From: JABZIP01 sp052173355
GTDB lineage: Bacteria > Bacillota > Clostridia > Peptostreptococcales > Anaerovoracaceae
Length of the DNA stretch: 43,510 nt
Assembly: GCA_052173355.1 (NCBI GenBank)
Contig: JBQMYS010000004.1
Location: forward strand, 1 to 43,510
Reading direction: 5' to 3'
Made by a program: the position numbers and the translations under genes. Position 1 is the first letter of the stretch, and each line of letters opens with the position of its first letter. Shown piece by piece: positions 30,710 to 39,481 of this stretch. Under the pieces are notes generated by a model that worked only from the letters and a program-made list of their open reading frames with translations, was not told the DNA's origin and did no database searches.

Positions 30710-32107
30710 ATGTTAAATATTGATAAAAAAGCAAAGAAAGACGTGCTGAAGATTCCTAACAGGGAGTTTTTTAATAAGATTGCGCTTATAGCACTTCCGA
30801 TAGCAGCTCAGAGTGTTATCGCCTCATCGCTTTCGCTTGTTGACAACTTGATGGTTGGCAGCCTAGGCGAAGCTGAACTGGCGGCGGTTGGAATTGCAAC
30901 GCAAATATATTTTGTGCATTGGATGTTGGTATTTGGATTTACCAGCGGAGTTTCGACGTATATGGCACAGTTTATTGGGGCAAAAGATGAGCATGGCATG
31001 AAGAAGACACTTGGAATTGCGCTTGCAGTTTGCTTTGGCATAAGTGTGGTGTTTTTTCTGATTGCGACAATTTTTTCCGGATATGTGATGCGGATTTTTA
31101 CTGCAAATTCAGTTTTGATAAAGTTAGGCGCAGATTATATAAAAATTGCGGCACCAAGTTTACTTACGGTTTCAATAACGGTCCCTTTTGAAACGGCTCT
31201 AAGAGTTACGAAACAGACACATATTCCATTGTATATCAGTATTTTGGCATTCAGCTTAAATACATTTTTGAATTATTGTTTGATTTTCGGTAAATTCGGC
31301 TTGCCGGAGCTTGGAGTTTCAGGTGCGGCAATCGCAACCATGATTGCTAGGAGTGTTGAGGTTTCAACTATTTTATTGATAGTGTTCGGATTTAAAAACA
31401 AAATATCCGATAAATTGAGTATGTACTTTTCTTGGAATAGGGAATTATTTTTGCGTGTTATTAAAAACGCGATTCCGACTATGCTTAATGAAACACTTTG
31501 GAGCCTTGGAAATGCGATGTATGTTGCCGCATATGCAAGGTTGGGAGTAACTGCGTATGCAGCGGTGCAGGTCGGAACTGTGATAAACAGCATTTTTTCC
31601 ATGGCAGGATTCAGTTTGGGAGATGCGGCATTGATATTAGTAGGTGAAAAGCTTGGAGAAGGCGATACACGATATGCGTATGCACTTGGCAAGAAAATAC
31701 TTCGAACGTCGATAATTACGGGGATAGTATTCGGATTGGGATTGCTAGCTGTTTCTAAACAGCTTGTTCCCCTTTTTGATCTGACGCAAAAAGGCAGAGA
31801 ATATGCTTTGATAATTATCGCTATAGATGCACTGTTTTTGGCACTCGTGCTTTACAACGGTATATGTGTAGTAGGCGTACTGAGAGCAGGTGGAGATACC
31901 GTATTTGCAATGGCAATCGAAACCGGAAGTGTTTGGATGTATGCTGTACCTATGGCATTTGTTACTGCATTGTTTTTACACTTGCCGGTATATTGGGTAA
32001 TGTTCTGCGTAAAAACTGAAGAAATAGTTAAATGTGCCATACTTACAAAGCGCATAATCTCTAAAAAATGGGTAAAAAACGTCGTGAATGATATAGCGCA
32101 TACATAA
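30710..32107 (+). CDS. MATE family multidrug exporter
   Basis: A 465-residue, 12-helix membrane protein of the MATE family. The N-terminal IALIALPIAAQSVIASSLSL followed by VDNLMVGSLGEAELAAVGIA carries the typical MATE helix 1-2 motif. The middle part has TLWSLGNAMYVAAYARLGVT, the second-half counterpart. MATE proteins export cationic drugs or metabolites using sodium or proton gradients; the substrate is not visible. The start codon follows the epimerase stop directly, so the genes are translationally linked. The gene separates the wecB-like gene from atpI, which are neighbours in several relatives. A hairpin, AGCTGTTT/AAACAGCT, sits near 31746-31763. Confidence 0.9.
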   Translation: MLNIDKKAKKDVLKIPNREFFNKIALIALPIAAQSVIASSLSLVDNLMVGSLGEAELAAVGIATQIYFVHWMLVFGFTSGVSTYMAQFIGAKDEHGMKKTLGIALAVCFGISVVFFLIATIFSGYVMRIFTANSVLIKLGADYIKIAAPSLLTVSITVPFETALRVTKQTHIPLYISILAFSLNTFLNYCLIFGKFGLPELGVSGAAIATMIARSVEVSTILLIVFGFKNKISDKLSMYFSWNRELFLRVIKNAIPTMLNETLWSLGNAMYVAAYARLGVTAYAAVQVGTVINSIFSMAGFSLGDAALILVGEKLGEGDTRYAYALGKKILRTSIITGIVFGLGLLAVSKQLVPLFDLTQKGREYALIIIAIDALFLALVLYNGICVVGVLRAGGDTVFAMAIETGSVWMYAVPMAFVTALFLHLPVYWVMFCVKTEEIVKCAILTKRIISKKWVKNVVNDIAHT

Positions 32108-32197
32108 GTAAAACAGCAACATTATACACAAAATATAGAAAAATTAGACAAAAAAAACAAAAAAATATAAAAAAATATAAAAATTATCATAAAAATC

Positions 32198-32227
32198 TTA
32201 ACATTGCAGGGTATGACTGTTTAAAAT
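32198..32227 (+). promoter_or_regulatory. Promoter for the atp operon
   Basis: TTAACA (32198-32203), an 18-base spacer and TAAAAT (32222-32227) lie 30 bases before atpI. The preceding 90 bases are extremely A-rich, a possible UP-like region. No clear terminator is seen after the MATE gene. Confidence 0.55.
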
Positions 32228-32257
32228 AAGCGAAAAGGTGGGTATAAAGTATAGGCA

Positions 32258-32596
32258 ATGGAAAAGTATTCAATTTATATTATAGGGGCTGTTTGCGGAT
32301 TATCATATGGAGCGTTTGCGGGTTTTTGCAAATATGTGATTTTGTGGATGAAACTTGCAAAATCGGGGAAGAAGCAGATACAGGCTCAGAGTATTACAGC
32401 GCGTATACTTGCAGGAATGATTATAAATATAGTAACACTTGCAGCGACCTTGATCTTCAGAAATTCGGAGGTCTTGGATTTTTCTGCGCTTGCTATAGGA
32501 ACAGCGTTTAGCTTGAGTATTACTGCAAGACTTTTTTCAGTGAAAAATATCATAGCCGAAAAGCAGGTGATTGATGATATGGGAGGAAAAAAATAA
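32258..32596 (+). CDS. atpI: ATP synthase subunit I-like protein (AtpI)
   Basis: A small 112-residue membrane protein with about three to four hydrophobic segments (IYIIGAVCGLSYGAFAGFCK, ARILAGMIINIVTLAATLIF, ALAIGTAFSLSITARLFSV). The stop overlaps the ATG of atpB by one base. AtpI helps assemble the c-ring in several bacteria. The protein has the size, hydrophobicity and position of AtpI but little sequence signature, so the call is based on context. The ribosome site is weak; GGTGGG lies too far upstream. Confidence 0.65.
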   Translation: MEKYSIYIIGAVCGLSYGAFAGFCKYVILWMKLAKSGKKQIQAQSITARILAGMIINIVTLAATLIFRNSEVLDFSALAIGTAFSLSITARLFSVKNIIAEKQVIDDMGGKK

Positions 32597-33285
32597 TGGG
32601 GTTTTTAGAAGGATTTGTGCTAACACCTATGATGATTACGAGTTTGGCAATTACGGTTTTGCTGTCGGTGCTTGCGATTGCAGCCAGTTCTAAATTGGAA
32701 ATGATTCCGTCTACGAAGTTGCAACTTACGATGGAACTTGTCGTTGAAAAACTTAGAGACTTCTTTTCTGATGTTATGGGAGAATATGCAGGGAGAAAAT
32801 ATTTGCCGATAGTTGCAACCCTGTTTATATATATTTTGATTTCTAATTATTCGGGATTATTGCCGTTGTCCGGACATTTACCGTTTTTAGCGGCACCTAC
32901 AAGTTCAATCAATTATCCGGCGGGACTTGCCATTGTGGTATTCTTTGCCGTACAAATCATAGGAATCAGAGAAACACATGGAATAAAGTTTTATAAGCAT
33001 TTGTTTCAACCGGTAGCGTTCCTTTTTCCGATTATGCTTGTAGAAGAATTCGTAAGACCTTTATCGCTTACATTGAGGCTTTATGGTAATATATTCGGAG
33101 AAGAAAAGGTAACTGAATCTTTCTTTCATTTGGTACCTTTAGGCATACCTGTAATAATGCAACTTTTAAGTATACTTATGGGAGCTATACAGGCACTTGT
33201 ATTTGCACTTCTTGCAGGCATTTACATATCGGAAGCGGCGGAACATGGTGCAGAGGAACACGAAAGACTTGAGGCGCACGCGTAA
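32596..33285 (+). CDS. atpB: ATP synthase Fo subunit a
   Basis: Subunit a forms the two half-channels that let ions reach the c-ring. The essential arginine lies in the helix LVEEFVRPLSLTLRLYGNIF near residues 148-167, in LSLTLRLYGN. The following PLGIPVIMQLLSILMGAIQA and VFALLAGIYISEAAE complete the last two helices. Its 229 residues with five to six helices are normal. It overlaps atpI by one base. A 132-base gap with a possible internal promoter (TATAAT at about 33361) separates it from atpE. Confidence 0.96.
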   Translation: MGFLEGFVLTPMMITSLAITVLLSVLAIAASSKLEMIPSTKLQLTMELVVEKLRDFFSDVMGEYAGRKYLPIVATLFIYILISNYSGLLPLSGHLPFLAAPTSSINYPAGLAIVVFFAVQIIGIRETHGIKFYKHLFQPVAFLFPIMLVEEFVRPLSLTLRLYGNIFGEEKVTESFFHLVPLGIPVIMQLLSILMGAIQALVFALLAGIYISEAAEHGAEEHERLEAHA

Positions 33286-33417
33286 GTTTATATAAATTGT
33301 TATACATGTGCAACAGCGGATAGACAAAATGAATGTGGTATTTACTTCTCAAAATTGGGAGTATAATATATTAAATAATCGCTGAAATTCAGCTATAACC
33401 GAAAGGAGAAATGAAAA

Positions 33418-33636
33418 ATGGGAATTGCATTAGCAGCAGCATTAGCTATCGCTCTTTCAACACTGGGACCTGGAATAGGACAGGGTCTTGCATCATCAAA
33501 AGCACTAGAGGGAATGTCCAGACAGCCTGAAATTGCAGGTACTATTCGTACAAGTATGATACTTGCACTTGCTTTTATGGAAGCTATGACTATTTACGGA
33601 CTACTTATTGCTATACTTCTTATTGGTAAAATGTAA
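33418..33636 (+). CDS. atpE: ATP synthase Fo subunit c
   Basis: A 72-residue two-helix hairpin that forms the rotor ring. Helix 1 has GPGIGQG (Q22), the loop has the conserved RQPE (35-38), and helix 2 has ALAFMEAMTIYG with the ion-carrying glutamate at E55 and Tyr at 60. Known sodium-binding rings (Ilyobacter type) have Q...E-S-T..Y; here Q22, E55 and Y60 are present, but the Ser/Thr positions are A56 and M57. The ring is therefore probably proton-driven or has a weakened sodium site. AAAGGAG lies 5 bases before the ATG, in a 132-base gap suited to higher expression. Confidence 0.96.
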   Translation: MGIALAAALAIALSTLGPGIGQGLASSKALEGMSRQPEIAGTIRTSMILALAFMEAMTIYGLLIAILLIGKM

Positions 33637-33675
33637 ACTTTGTAGAATTATAGTAAAGTCACAAGGAGGAATTTA

Positions 33676-34179
33676 ATGGAAGCATTACATATAGACGCGT
33701 ATCAAATAATTTTTGCGGTCGTAAACTTCTTAATCCTTGTGGGCATACTTACCAAGTTTTTGTATAAACCGTATCTGGCTATTTTGGATGATAGAAAGAG
33801 GAGCATACAGGATAGTTTCGATCATGCTACCGACACAAACAAATTGGCAGATAGAAAACTCGACGAGTACAACAAGCGCATTGCGAATGTTGAAGCGGAG
33901 AGTCGCGAGATTATCAAAAATGCAAAGATACGAGCAGAGGCTCAAGCAAATGATATAATTGAAGAAGCAAGCGCAGAAGCGGCTAAAATTAAGGAAAAAG
34001 CTGAACAAGAAGTCGAAAGACAAAAAGCAAAAGCTATGTCCGAAATGAAGTCGCAAATTGCATCTTTGGCTTTGCTTGTAGCTGAGCGCATCTTGGAAGA
34101 AGAACTTGCTGTTTCAGGGCAGGAGAAACTTATAGATGGTATCATTGAAGAGGTAGGTGCTACAAAATGGCAGAATTAG
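33676..34179 (+). CDS. atpF: ATP synthase Fo subunit b
   Basis: The peripheral stalk subunit: one N-terminal membrane helix (IIFAVVNFLILVGILTKFLY, residues 11-30), then a long charged coiled coil (YNKRIANVEAESREIIKNAK, AEQEVERQKAKAMSEMKSQI). 167 residues, a usual length. AAGGAGG lies 6 bases upstream. Its last codons overlap atpH by 13 bases. Confidence 0.95.
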   Translation: MEALHIDAYQIIFAVVNFLILVGILTKFLYKPYLAILDDRKRSIQDSFDHATDTNKLADRKLDEYNKRIANVEAESREIIKNAKIRAEAQANDIIEEASAEAAKIKEKAEQEVERQKAKAMSEMKSQIASLALLVAERILEEELAVSGQEKLIDGIIEEVGATKWQN

Positions 34180-34700
34180 CAGTAGGGAACGTATACGGTA
34201 ACGCGCTTTATCAAGCGGCGTGCGACGTTGGAAAAAAGGAAGAAATCTTAAATGAGGCGAATGAACTTTTAGAAATTTTTAACAACGAAAAGGATTTATT
34301 TGCTTTTTTTGGGACTCCGATAATATCCGGTTTAGAAAAGAAAAAGGTTGTTAGCGAGATTTTTGAAGGAAAGATTTCGGAAGAACTTTTGAATTTTCTG
34401 TTTATTATGATAGATAAGGGAAGAACCGGACATTTTGCACGTGCTGTCAAGGTTTATAAGGAATTGTTTGACAGCGATACGGGCTTTTCATACGGCAAGA
34501 TTTATTCTGTCAGCCCACTTTCAGATGAAAAACTGAAAAAATTTGAAGAAGAAACGAGTAAACTTTTACAAAAAAATGTAAAACTTGAAAATGAGAACGA
34601 TGCATCCTTAATAGGAGGTGTCAAAATTTTAATTGACGGCAAAATCATAGACGCTTCGGTGCGAAAAAGGCTCGAAGAAATGAATAATAGTATTATATAG
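34167..34700 (+). CDS. atpH: ATP synthase F1 subunit delta
   Basis: Delta links the peripheral stalk to the top of F1. The N-terminal part has VGNVYGNALYQAACDVGKKE, the OSCP/delta signature (YAxAL). The C-terminal part has EKLKKFEEETSKLLQKNVKL and LIGGVKILIDGKIIDASVRK, with the conserved GG-hydrophobic-I-D-x-S block. 177 residues is normal. It overlaps atpF by 13 bases and is followed by atpA after 15 bases. Confidence 0.94.
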   Translation: MAELAVGNVYGNALYQAACDVGKKEEILNEANELLEIFNNEKDLFAFFGTPIISGLEKKKVVSEIFEGKISEELLNFLFIMIDKGRTGHFARAVKVYKELFDSDTGFSYGKIYSVSPLSDEKLKKFEEETSKLLQKNVKLENENDASLIGGVKILIDGKIIDASVRKRLEEMNNSII

Positions 34701-34715
34701 GAAGGGGGCTCGTGC

Positions 34716-36218
34716 ATGAATTTAAAACCGGAAGAAATTAGTGCGGTTATAAGAGAGCAGATAAAGAGTTATAAAAATAAACTTGATATATCTGATTTCG
34801 GCACAGTCATACAGGTAGGTGACGGTATCGCCAGAGTTTATGGGCTCGAGAAGTGTATGGCGGGCGAGTTACTCGAATTTCCCGGTGAAGTCTACGGAAT
34901 GGCGTTGAATCTTGAAGAAGATAATGTCGGCGTTGTAATGATGGGAAGCGACAAAGAAATAAAGGAAGGCGATATAGTAAAGCCGACCGGCAGAGTTGTT
35001 GAAGTCCCTGTAGGCGAGGAAATGATAGGTCGTGTTGTAAACGCATTAGGACAGCCTTTAGACGGAAAAGGTCCTATTAAGGCTACGGCTCATAGACCTG
35101 TAGAATATCCTGCTCCGGGAGTTTTACAGAGAAAATCGGTAAGTCAGCCTCTCCAAACCGGTATCAAAGCGATAGATTCAATGATACCGATTGGTAAGGG
35201 ACAAAGAGAACTTATCATAGGAGACAGGCAAACCGGAAAGACGGCAATAGCCGTTGATACAATCATAAATCAAAAGGGCAAGGATGTAATTTGTATCTAT
35301 GTAGCAATAGGACAAAAAAAATCTACAGTTGCACAGCTTGTGCAAACATTGGAAGATAAAGGGGCTATGGAGTATACGATTATCGTATCTGCAACAGCAA
35401 GTGATGTTGCGCCGCTTCAGTATATATCGCCGTATGCGGGATGTGCTATAGGTGAACATTTTATGTATGAAGGTAAAAATGTACTTATTGTATATGATGA
35501 TCTTTCCAAGCACGCGGTAGCTTATAGAGCAATGTCGCTGTTACTACGCAGACCGCCGGGACGTGAAGCGTATCCGGGAGATGTGTTTTATTTGCACAGC
35601 AGACTTCTTGAAAGAGCGGCAAGACTTTCGGACGAGCTTGGTGGCGGCTCAATTACAGCACTTCCTATTATCGAAACACAGGCAGGGGACGTTTCTGCAT
35701 ATATCCCAACGAATGTAATATCTATTACGGACGGACAGATATTCCTTGAGTCGGAACTTTTCTTCTCGGGACAAAGACCTGCGGTTAATGCAGGTATTTC
35801 GGTATCGCGTGTAGGTGGAAATGCGCAAACAAAGGCAATGAAGCAGGTATCAAGCAAGATTAAGCTTGAACTTGCACAGTATGCAGAACTTGCCAGCTTT
35901 TCGCAGTTCGGTTCGGATATTGACAAAGATACTAAGGATAGACTGGATCATGGTTTGATTCTTATGGAAATCTTGAAACAAGGTCAGTATCAGCCGATGA
36001 GCGTTGCGCATCAGGTAATGATTATATATGCGGCAATCAATAAGCATTTAGCAGATATTCCTGTTGAAGAAATTAAGGAATTTGAAAAAGGACTTTTTGC
36101 TTTCATAGACGAGCAGTACCCTTCTATTGCAAAGAGCATAGAATCTACAGGAAAACTCGAAGAAGGCACAGAGGAAACTTTGAAAGAAGCTATTGCTAAA
36201 TATAAGGAAATACGGTAA
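34716..36218 (+). CDS. atpA: ATP synthase F1 subunit alpha
   Basis: The nucleotide-binding, non-catalytic subunit of the F1 hexamer. The P-loop is GDRQTGKTA near residue 169. RAMSLLLRRPPGREAYPGDV and the later SVSRVGGNAQTKAMK are alpha-specific. Its 500 residues match the family. A GGAAGGGGG site precedes the ATG, in the 15-base gap after atpH. Confidence 0.98.
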   Translation: MNLKPEEISAVIREQIKSYKNKLDISDFGTVIQVGDGIARVYGLEKCMAGELLEFPGEVYGMALNLEEDNVGVVMMGSDKEIKEGDIVKPTGRVVEVPVGEEMIGRVVNALGQPLDGKGPIKATAHRPVEYPAPGVLQRKSVSQPLQTGIKAIDSMIPIGKGQRELIIGDRQTGKTAIAVDTIINQKGKDVICIYVAIGQKKSTVAQLVQTLEDKGAMEYTIIVSATASDVAPLQYISPYAGCAIGEHFMYEGKNVLIVYDDLSKHAVAYRAMSLLLRRPPGREAYPGDVFYLHSRLLERAARLSDELGGGSITALPIIETQAGDVSAYIPTNVISITDGQIFLESELFFSGQRPAVNAGISVSRVGGNAQTKAMKQVSSKIKLELAQYAELASFSQFGSDIDKDTKDRLDHGLILMEILKQGQYQPMSVAHQVMIIYAAINKHLADIPVEEIKEFEKGLFAFIDEQYPSIAKSIESTGKLEEGTEETLKEAIAKYKEIR

Positions 36219-36247
36219 GTATTGGACTTGCCGAGTAGGAGGAAAGT

Positions 36248-37114
36248 ATGGCTTCAAATAATATGCAAGATATAAAGCGCCGTATTAAAAGTGTTACGAG
36301 CACTGAGCATATAACAAGCGCCATGAAACTTGTTTCGGCTGCAAAACTGAAAAGAGCCAAATCCACCTTTGAAAAAACAACCGAGTATTTCCATTATATT
36401 ACAGAATCAATACAGGACATATTTAACAATGCATCGGATATTCCCGAGCATTACCTTGTGGGTGGTAGAGAAATAAAGACAACTTGTTATATAATAATTA
36501 CGAGTTCGCGCGGACTTTGTGGCGGTTTCAATTCGAATGTCATAAAGGAAGCAGTCAAAAATATTGATAAAGATCCGGAAAGACCGGTAATAGTTGCTGT
36601 AGGGACTAAAGGAAAAGAGTATTTTGAAAAGAGGGGATATGATATTTACAGCGAATATCTATCACCTCCGGAGAGTATTTCTTTTCTTGAGTCGCATGAG
36701 ATCAGCAAGCCTATAATTGATATGTATAATGACGGAACGATTGATGAAGTTGTTATGATATATACTTCTTTTAAAAATGCCATGGAACAGGAAGTTAAGT
36801 GCGAGAGGATTCTTCCGTTCGAGGCAAATTTTGACCCTGAGGTAATAAAACACGAAATGGAAGTTGAGTATGAACCTTCGATAGAGGCGGTATTCAATTA
36901 TTTGGTTCCTAAATATGTGGAAATCAAGGTGTTTGGTGCAGTTGTCGAATCTGCGACTTGTGAGCATGCAGCCAGAAGAATGGCTATGGAAAATGCTACG
37001 GATAACGCAAGAGAGATGCTTGACAATCTGTCACTATATTATAATAGAGCAAGACAGGCAACAATAACCGATGAAATCATTGAGGTTGTTGCAGGTGCAG
37101 AAGCTCAGAAATAG
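36248..37114 (+). CDS. atpG: ATP synthase F1 subunit gamma
   Basis: The rotating central shaft. The N-terminal DIKRRIKSVTSTEHITSAMK and the C-terminal RMAMENATDNAREMLDNLSL are the paired shaft helices conserved in all gamma subunits; between them SSRGLCGGFNSNV begins the Rossmann-like domain. The length of 288 residues is normal. AGGAGGAA lies directly upstream. It sits 29 bases after atpA and 20 before atpD. Confidence 0.97.
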   Translation: MASNNMQDIKRRIKSVTSTEHITSAMKLVSAAKLKRAKSTFEKTTEYFHYITESIQDIFNNASDIPEHYLVGGREIKTTCYIIITSSRGLCGGFNSNVIKEAVKNIDKDPERPVIVAVGTKGKEYFEKRGYDIYSEYLSPPESISFLESHEISKPIIDMYNDGTIDEVVMIYTSFKNAMEQEVKCERILPFEANFDPEVIKHEMEVEYEPSIEAVFNYLVPKYVEIKVFGAVVESATCEHAARRMAMENATDNAREMLDNLSLYYNRARQATITDEIIEVVAGAEAQK

Positions 37115-37134
37115 ATAGGGAGGTGGTTTGAAAC

Positions 37135-38535
37135 ATGGAAAATATTGGTATCATACACCAAATTATAGGACCGGTTATAGATATAAAGTTTTCACCGGAG
37201 AATATCCCTGAACTTTTAACGGCTATCGTTATTAAGCATGACGGAAAAGAAATAGTTGCAGAAGTAGCACAACATATCGGCGACGATATAGTAAAGTGTA
37301 TAGCGCTTTCAGCTACGGACGGATTAACAAGAGGTATGGAAGCGATAGATACGGGAAATCCGATTCAGGTTCCTGTAGGTAAGGAAGTTTTAGGTAGGCT
37401 TTTTAATGTTATAGGCGAAACTATAGATGAAAAAGGACCTGTAAACACGCAGGAAAAAAGATCTATACATAGAGAGGCTCCGCCTTTTGAGGAGCAGGAC
37501 ACTACGGCTCAAATTTTCGAAACGGGAATAAAGGTAATCGACCTTATTGCACCGTATACAAGAGGTGGAAAGGTAGGATTGTTTGGAGGTGCAGGAGTAG
37601 GAAAAACTGTACTTATTCAGGAACTTATCAGCAACATAGCTCGTGAACATGGAGGAATATCCGTTTTTGCAGGTGTTGGAGAGCGTACTCGTGAGGGTAA
37701 TGACCTTTATTACGAAATGATAGAATCGGGTGTAATAGATAAAACTGCAATGGTTTTCGGTCAGATGAACGAGCCGCCCGGAGCAAGAATGAGGGTTGCT
37801 TTGACAGGACTTACCATGGCTGAGCATTTCAGAGATAAAGAAGGACAAGACGTACTTTTGTTTATTGATAACATATTTAGGTTCACACAGGCAGGTTCCG
37901 AGGTTTCGGCGCTTCTTGGACGTGTACCGTCAGCGGTAGGTTATCAGCCGACATTGGCTACGGAAATGGGTGCGTTGCAGGAGAGAATTACCTCTACAAA
38001 GAAAGGCTCGATTACGTCTGTGCAGGCAATATACGTTCCTGCCGATGACCTTACAGACCCGGCACCGGCTACTACATTTGCGCACTTGGATGCTACAACC
38101 GTATTATCTCGTGCTATTGCATCTTTGGGAATTTACCCTGCAGTTGATCCGCTTGAATCAAGTTCCAGAATAATGGATCCTAACATAATAGGTGAGGAGC
38201 ATTATCAGGTTGCGCGTGGAGTACAAGAGGTACTTCAAAGGTACAAGGACTTGCAGGATATTATTGCTATATTGGGTATGGATGAATTGTCGGATGAAGA
38301 CAAATTGGTTGTAAACAGAGCGCGTAAGGTTCAGAGATTTTTATCTCAGCCGTTTAGTGTAGCAGAGCAATTTACAGGAATGCAAGGAAAGTATGTACCG
38401 CTTAAAGAAACTGTTAGAAGTTTTAAGGAAATTCTTGAGGGAAAACATGATGAAATTCCTGAGTCTATGTTCCTACTTGCAGGTACTATAGATGAAGTAG
38501 TTGAAAAGTATGAAGCTTCTAAAACAGCGCAGTAA
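37135..38535 (+). CDS. atpD: ATP synthase F1 subunit beta
   Basis: The catalytic subunit. The P-loop is GGAGVGKTV near residues 152-160, GVGERTREGNDLYYEM holds the catalytic glutamate, and PSAVGYQPTLATEMGALQER is the DELSEED-preceding conserved block; DELSDEDK is the DELSEED loop variant itself. 466 residues. GGGAGG lies 9 bases before the ATG. Confidence 0.98.
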   Translation: MENIGIIHQIIGPVIDIKFSPENIPELLTAIVIKHDGKEIVAEVAQHIGDDIVKCIALSATDGLTRGMEAIDTGNPIQVPVGKEVLGRLFNVIGETIDEKGPVNTQEKRSIHREAPPFEEQDTTAQIFETGIKVIDLIAPYTRGGKVGLFGGAGVGKTVLIQELISNIAREHGGISVFAGVGERTREGNDLYYEMIESGVIDKTAMVFGQMNEPPGARMRVALTGLTMAEHFRDKEGQDVLLFIDNIFRFTQAGSEVSALLGRVPSAVGYQPTLATEMGALQERITSTKKGSITSVQAIYVPADDLTDPAPATTFAHLDATTVLSRAIASLGIYPAVDPLESSSRIMDPNIIGEEHYQVARGVQEVLQRYKDLQDIIAILGMDELSDEDKLVVNRARKVQRFLSQPFSVAEQFTGMQGKYVPLKETVRSFKEILEGKHDEIPESMFLLAGTIDEVVEKYEASKTAQ

Positions 38536-38552
38536 AGAATGGAGATATGAAA

Positions 38553-38984
38553 ATGGCTAAAAGTGTACTACTTGAGGTAATAACACCATCAAAGCTTTTT
38601 TACAAGGGCAAGGTGGAAATGGTTATCGTGAAAACTTTTACAGGTGAAGAAGGTTTCATGGCGGGGCACACTTGGTCTTGCAAGCTTTTAGATGTTGGAA
38701 TACTTTGGATAAAAGAAGAAGGTAAGGATACTTTCAAGGCGGCTGCGGCGGCACAAGGATATATAGATGTACGTGATAATATCGTGATTTATATAGATGC
38801 TGCGGAGTGGGCGGAAGACATAGATAGCGAGCGAGCTATGAATCAAAAAGCAATAGTTGAAGAATGGCTGGCAGGTCATGAATCAGATGATGCTGCAGAG
38901 GATGAAATAGTCAAAGCTAAGATTGCACTCGCAAAGCAAAATACTAGAATAAAGCTTGCGCAAAGCGGAGGCATTAGAAAGTAA
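38553..38984 (+). CDS. atpC: ATP synthase F1 subunit epsilon
   Basis: Epsilon regulates rotation and prevents wasteful hydrolysis. The N-terminal beta-barrel reads SVLLEVITPSKLFYKGKVEM, then TGEEGFMAGHTWSCKLLDVG (usual form GxxGIxxxHAP). The C-terminal helices contain AKIALAKQNTRIKLA. I prefer ATG 38553, which has GGAG 8 bases upstream, over ATG 38547, which is only 2 bases from it. The barrel is followed by a longer acidic linker (AGHESDDAAEDEI). It is the last gene before the operon terminator. Confidence 0.92.
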   Translation: MAKSVLLEVITPSKLFYKGKVEMVIVKTFTGEEGFMAGHTWSCKLLDVGILWIKEEGKDTFKAAAAAQGYIDVRDNIVIYIDAAEWAEDIDSERAMNQKAIVEEWLAGHESDDAAEDEIVKAKIALAKQNTRIKLAQSGGIRK

Positions 38985-39010
38985 AAAAACGGAGTAACAC
39001 TCCGTTTTTT
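38984..39010 (+). terminator. Terminator of the atp operon
   Basis: AAAAAACGGAGT (38984-38995) pairs with ACTCCGTTTTTT (38999-39010), a perfect 12-bp stem with a 3-base loop. It begins in the atpC stop codon. Confidence 0.93.
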
Positions 39011-39067
39011 ATTTTCTGATTTTTGACTAGGGAAAAGCAAAGGATGCAGGCAAGCTCGCAAAAAACA

Positions 39068-39096
39068 GTTGACATATGAGAACTTGTACTGTAAAA
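39068..39096 (+). promoter_or_regulatory. Promoter for rpsF-ssb-rpsR
   Basis: A consensus TTGACA (39068-39073), a 17-base spacer and TAAAAT (39091-39096). It gives an 80-base leader before rpsF. Confidence 0.8.
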
Positions 39097-39107
39097 TATA
39101 AGGGTGC

Positions 39108-39157
39108 GATTTGCAAAGAAGCAAATATGCTCTCTGTGTAGCGCTTAGATGCTACAC
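39108..39157 (+). promoter_or_regulatory. Structured leader of rpsF (candidate ribosomal protein autoregulatory RNA)
   Basis: Two hairpins lie between promoter and start codon: ATTTGC (39108-39113) with GCAAAT (39121-39126), and GTGTAGC (39136-39142) with GCTACAC (39151-39157). rpsF leaders in Bacillota can carry an S6:S18-binding RNA. I could not confirm the specific motif here, so this is a candidate. Confidence 0.45.
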
Positions 39158-39183
39158 CAATTAGTCCATAGGGAGGTGAAAAA

Positions 39184-39471
39184 ATGACAAATTATGAGGT
39201 TATGTTCGTGCTTGACCCGACTCTTGATGAAGCGCAAAAAGACGCAACAGTAGAAACTGTTAAATCAATCATTGCAGCGGATGGAGAAGTTACAAAGGTC
39301 GATGTTTGGGGCATGAAAAAATTGGCATATCCAATCGAGAAAAAGTCTGAAGGATACTATGTTGTTGCTGAATTCACAGGTAACAAGACATTGCCTAAAG
39401 AACTTGATAGAAGACTTAGAATCTCAGATGCGGTAATACGTCACATTGTTGTAAACAAAGACGAAAAATAG
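39184..39471 (+). CDS. rpsF: 30S ribosomal protein S6
   Basis: S6 sits on the platform of the 30S subunit bound to S18. MTNYEVMFVLDPTLDEAQKD, then VDVWGMKKLAYPIEKKSEGY and YYVVAEFTGNKTLPKELDRR are the conserved blocks, with RISDAVIRHIVV at the end. 95 residues. A very strong AGGGAGG precedes the ATG. ssb follows 10 bases later, the standard gene order. Confidence 0.98.
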   Translation: MTNYEVMFVLDPTLDEAQKDATVETVKSIIAADGEVTKVDVWGMKKLAYPIEKKSEGYYVVAEFTGNKTLPKELDRRLRISDAVIRHIVVNKDEK

Positions 39472-39481
39472 GAGGCGTGTT

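Noticed and set aside
31746..31763. AGCTGTTT/AAACAGCT hairpin in the MATE gene as a structured block
   Set aside because: It is a single 8-bp arm with a 2-base gap and no partner arms, within chance for a 43-kb window.
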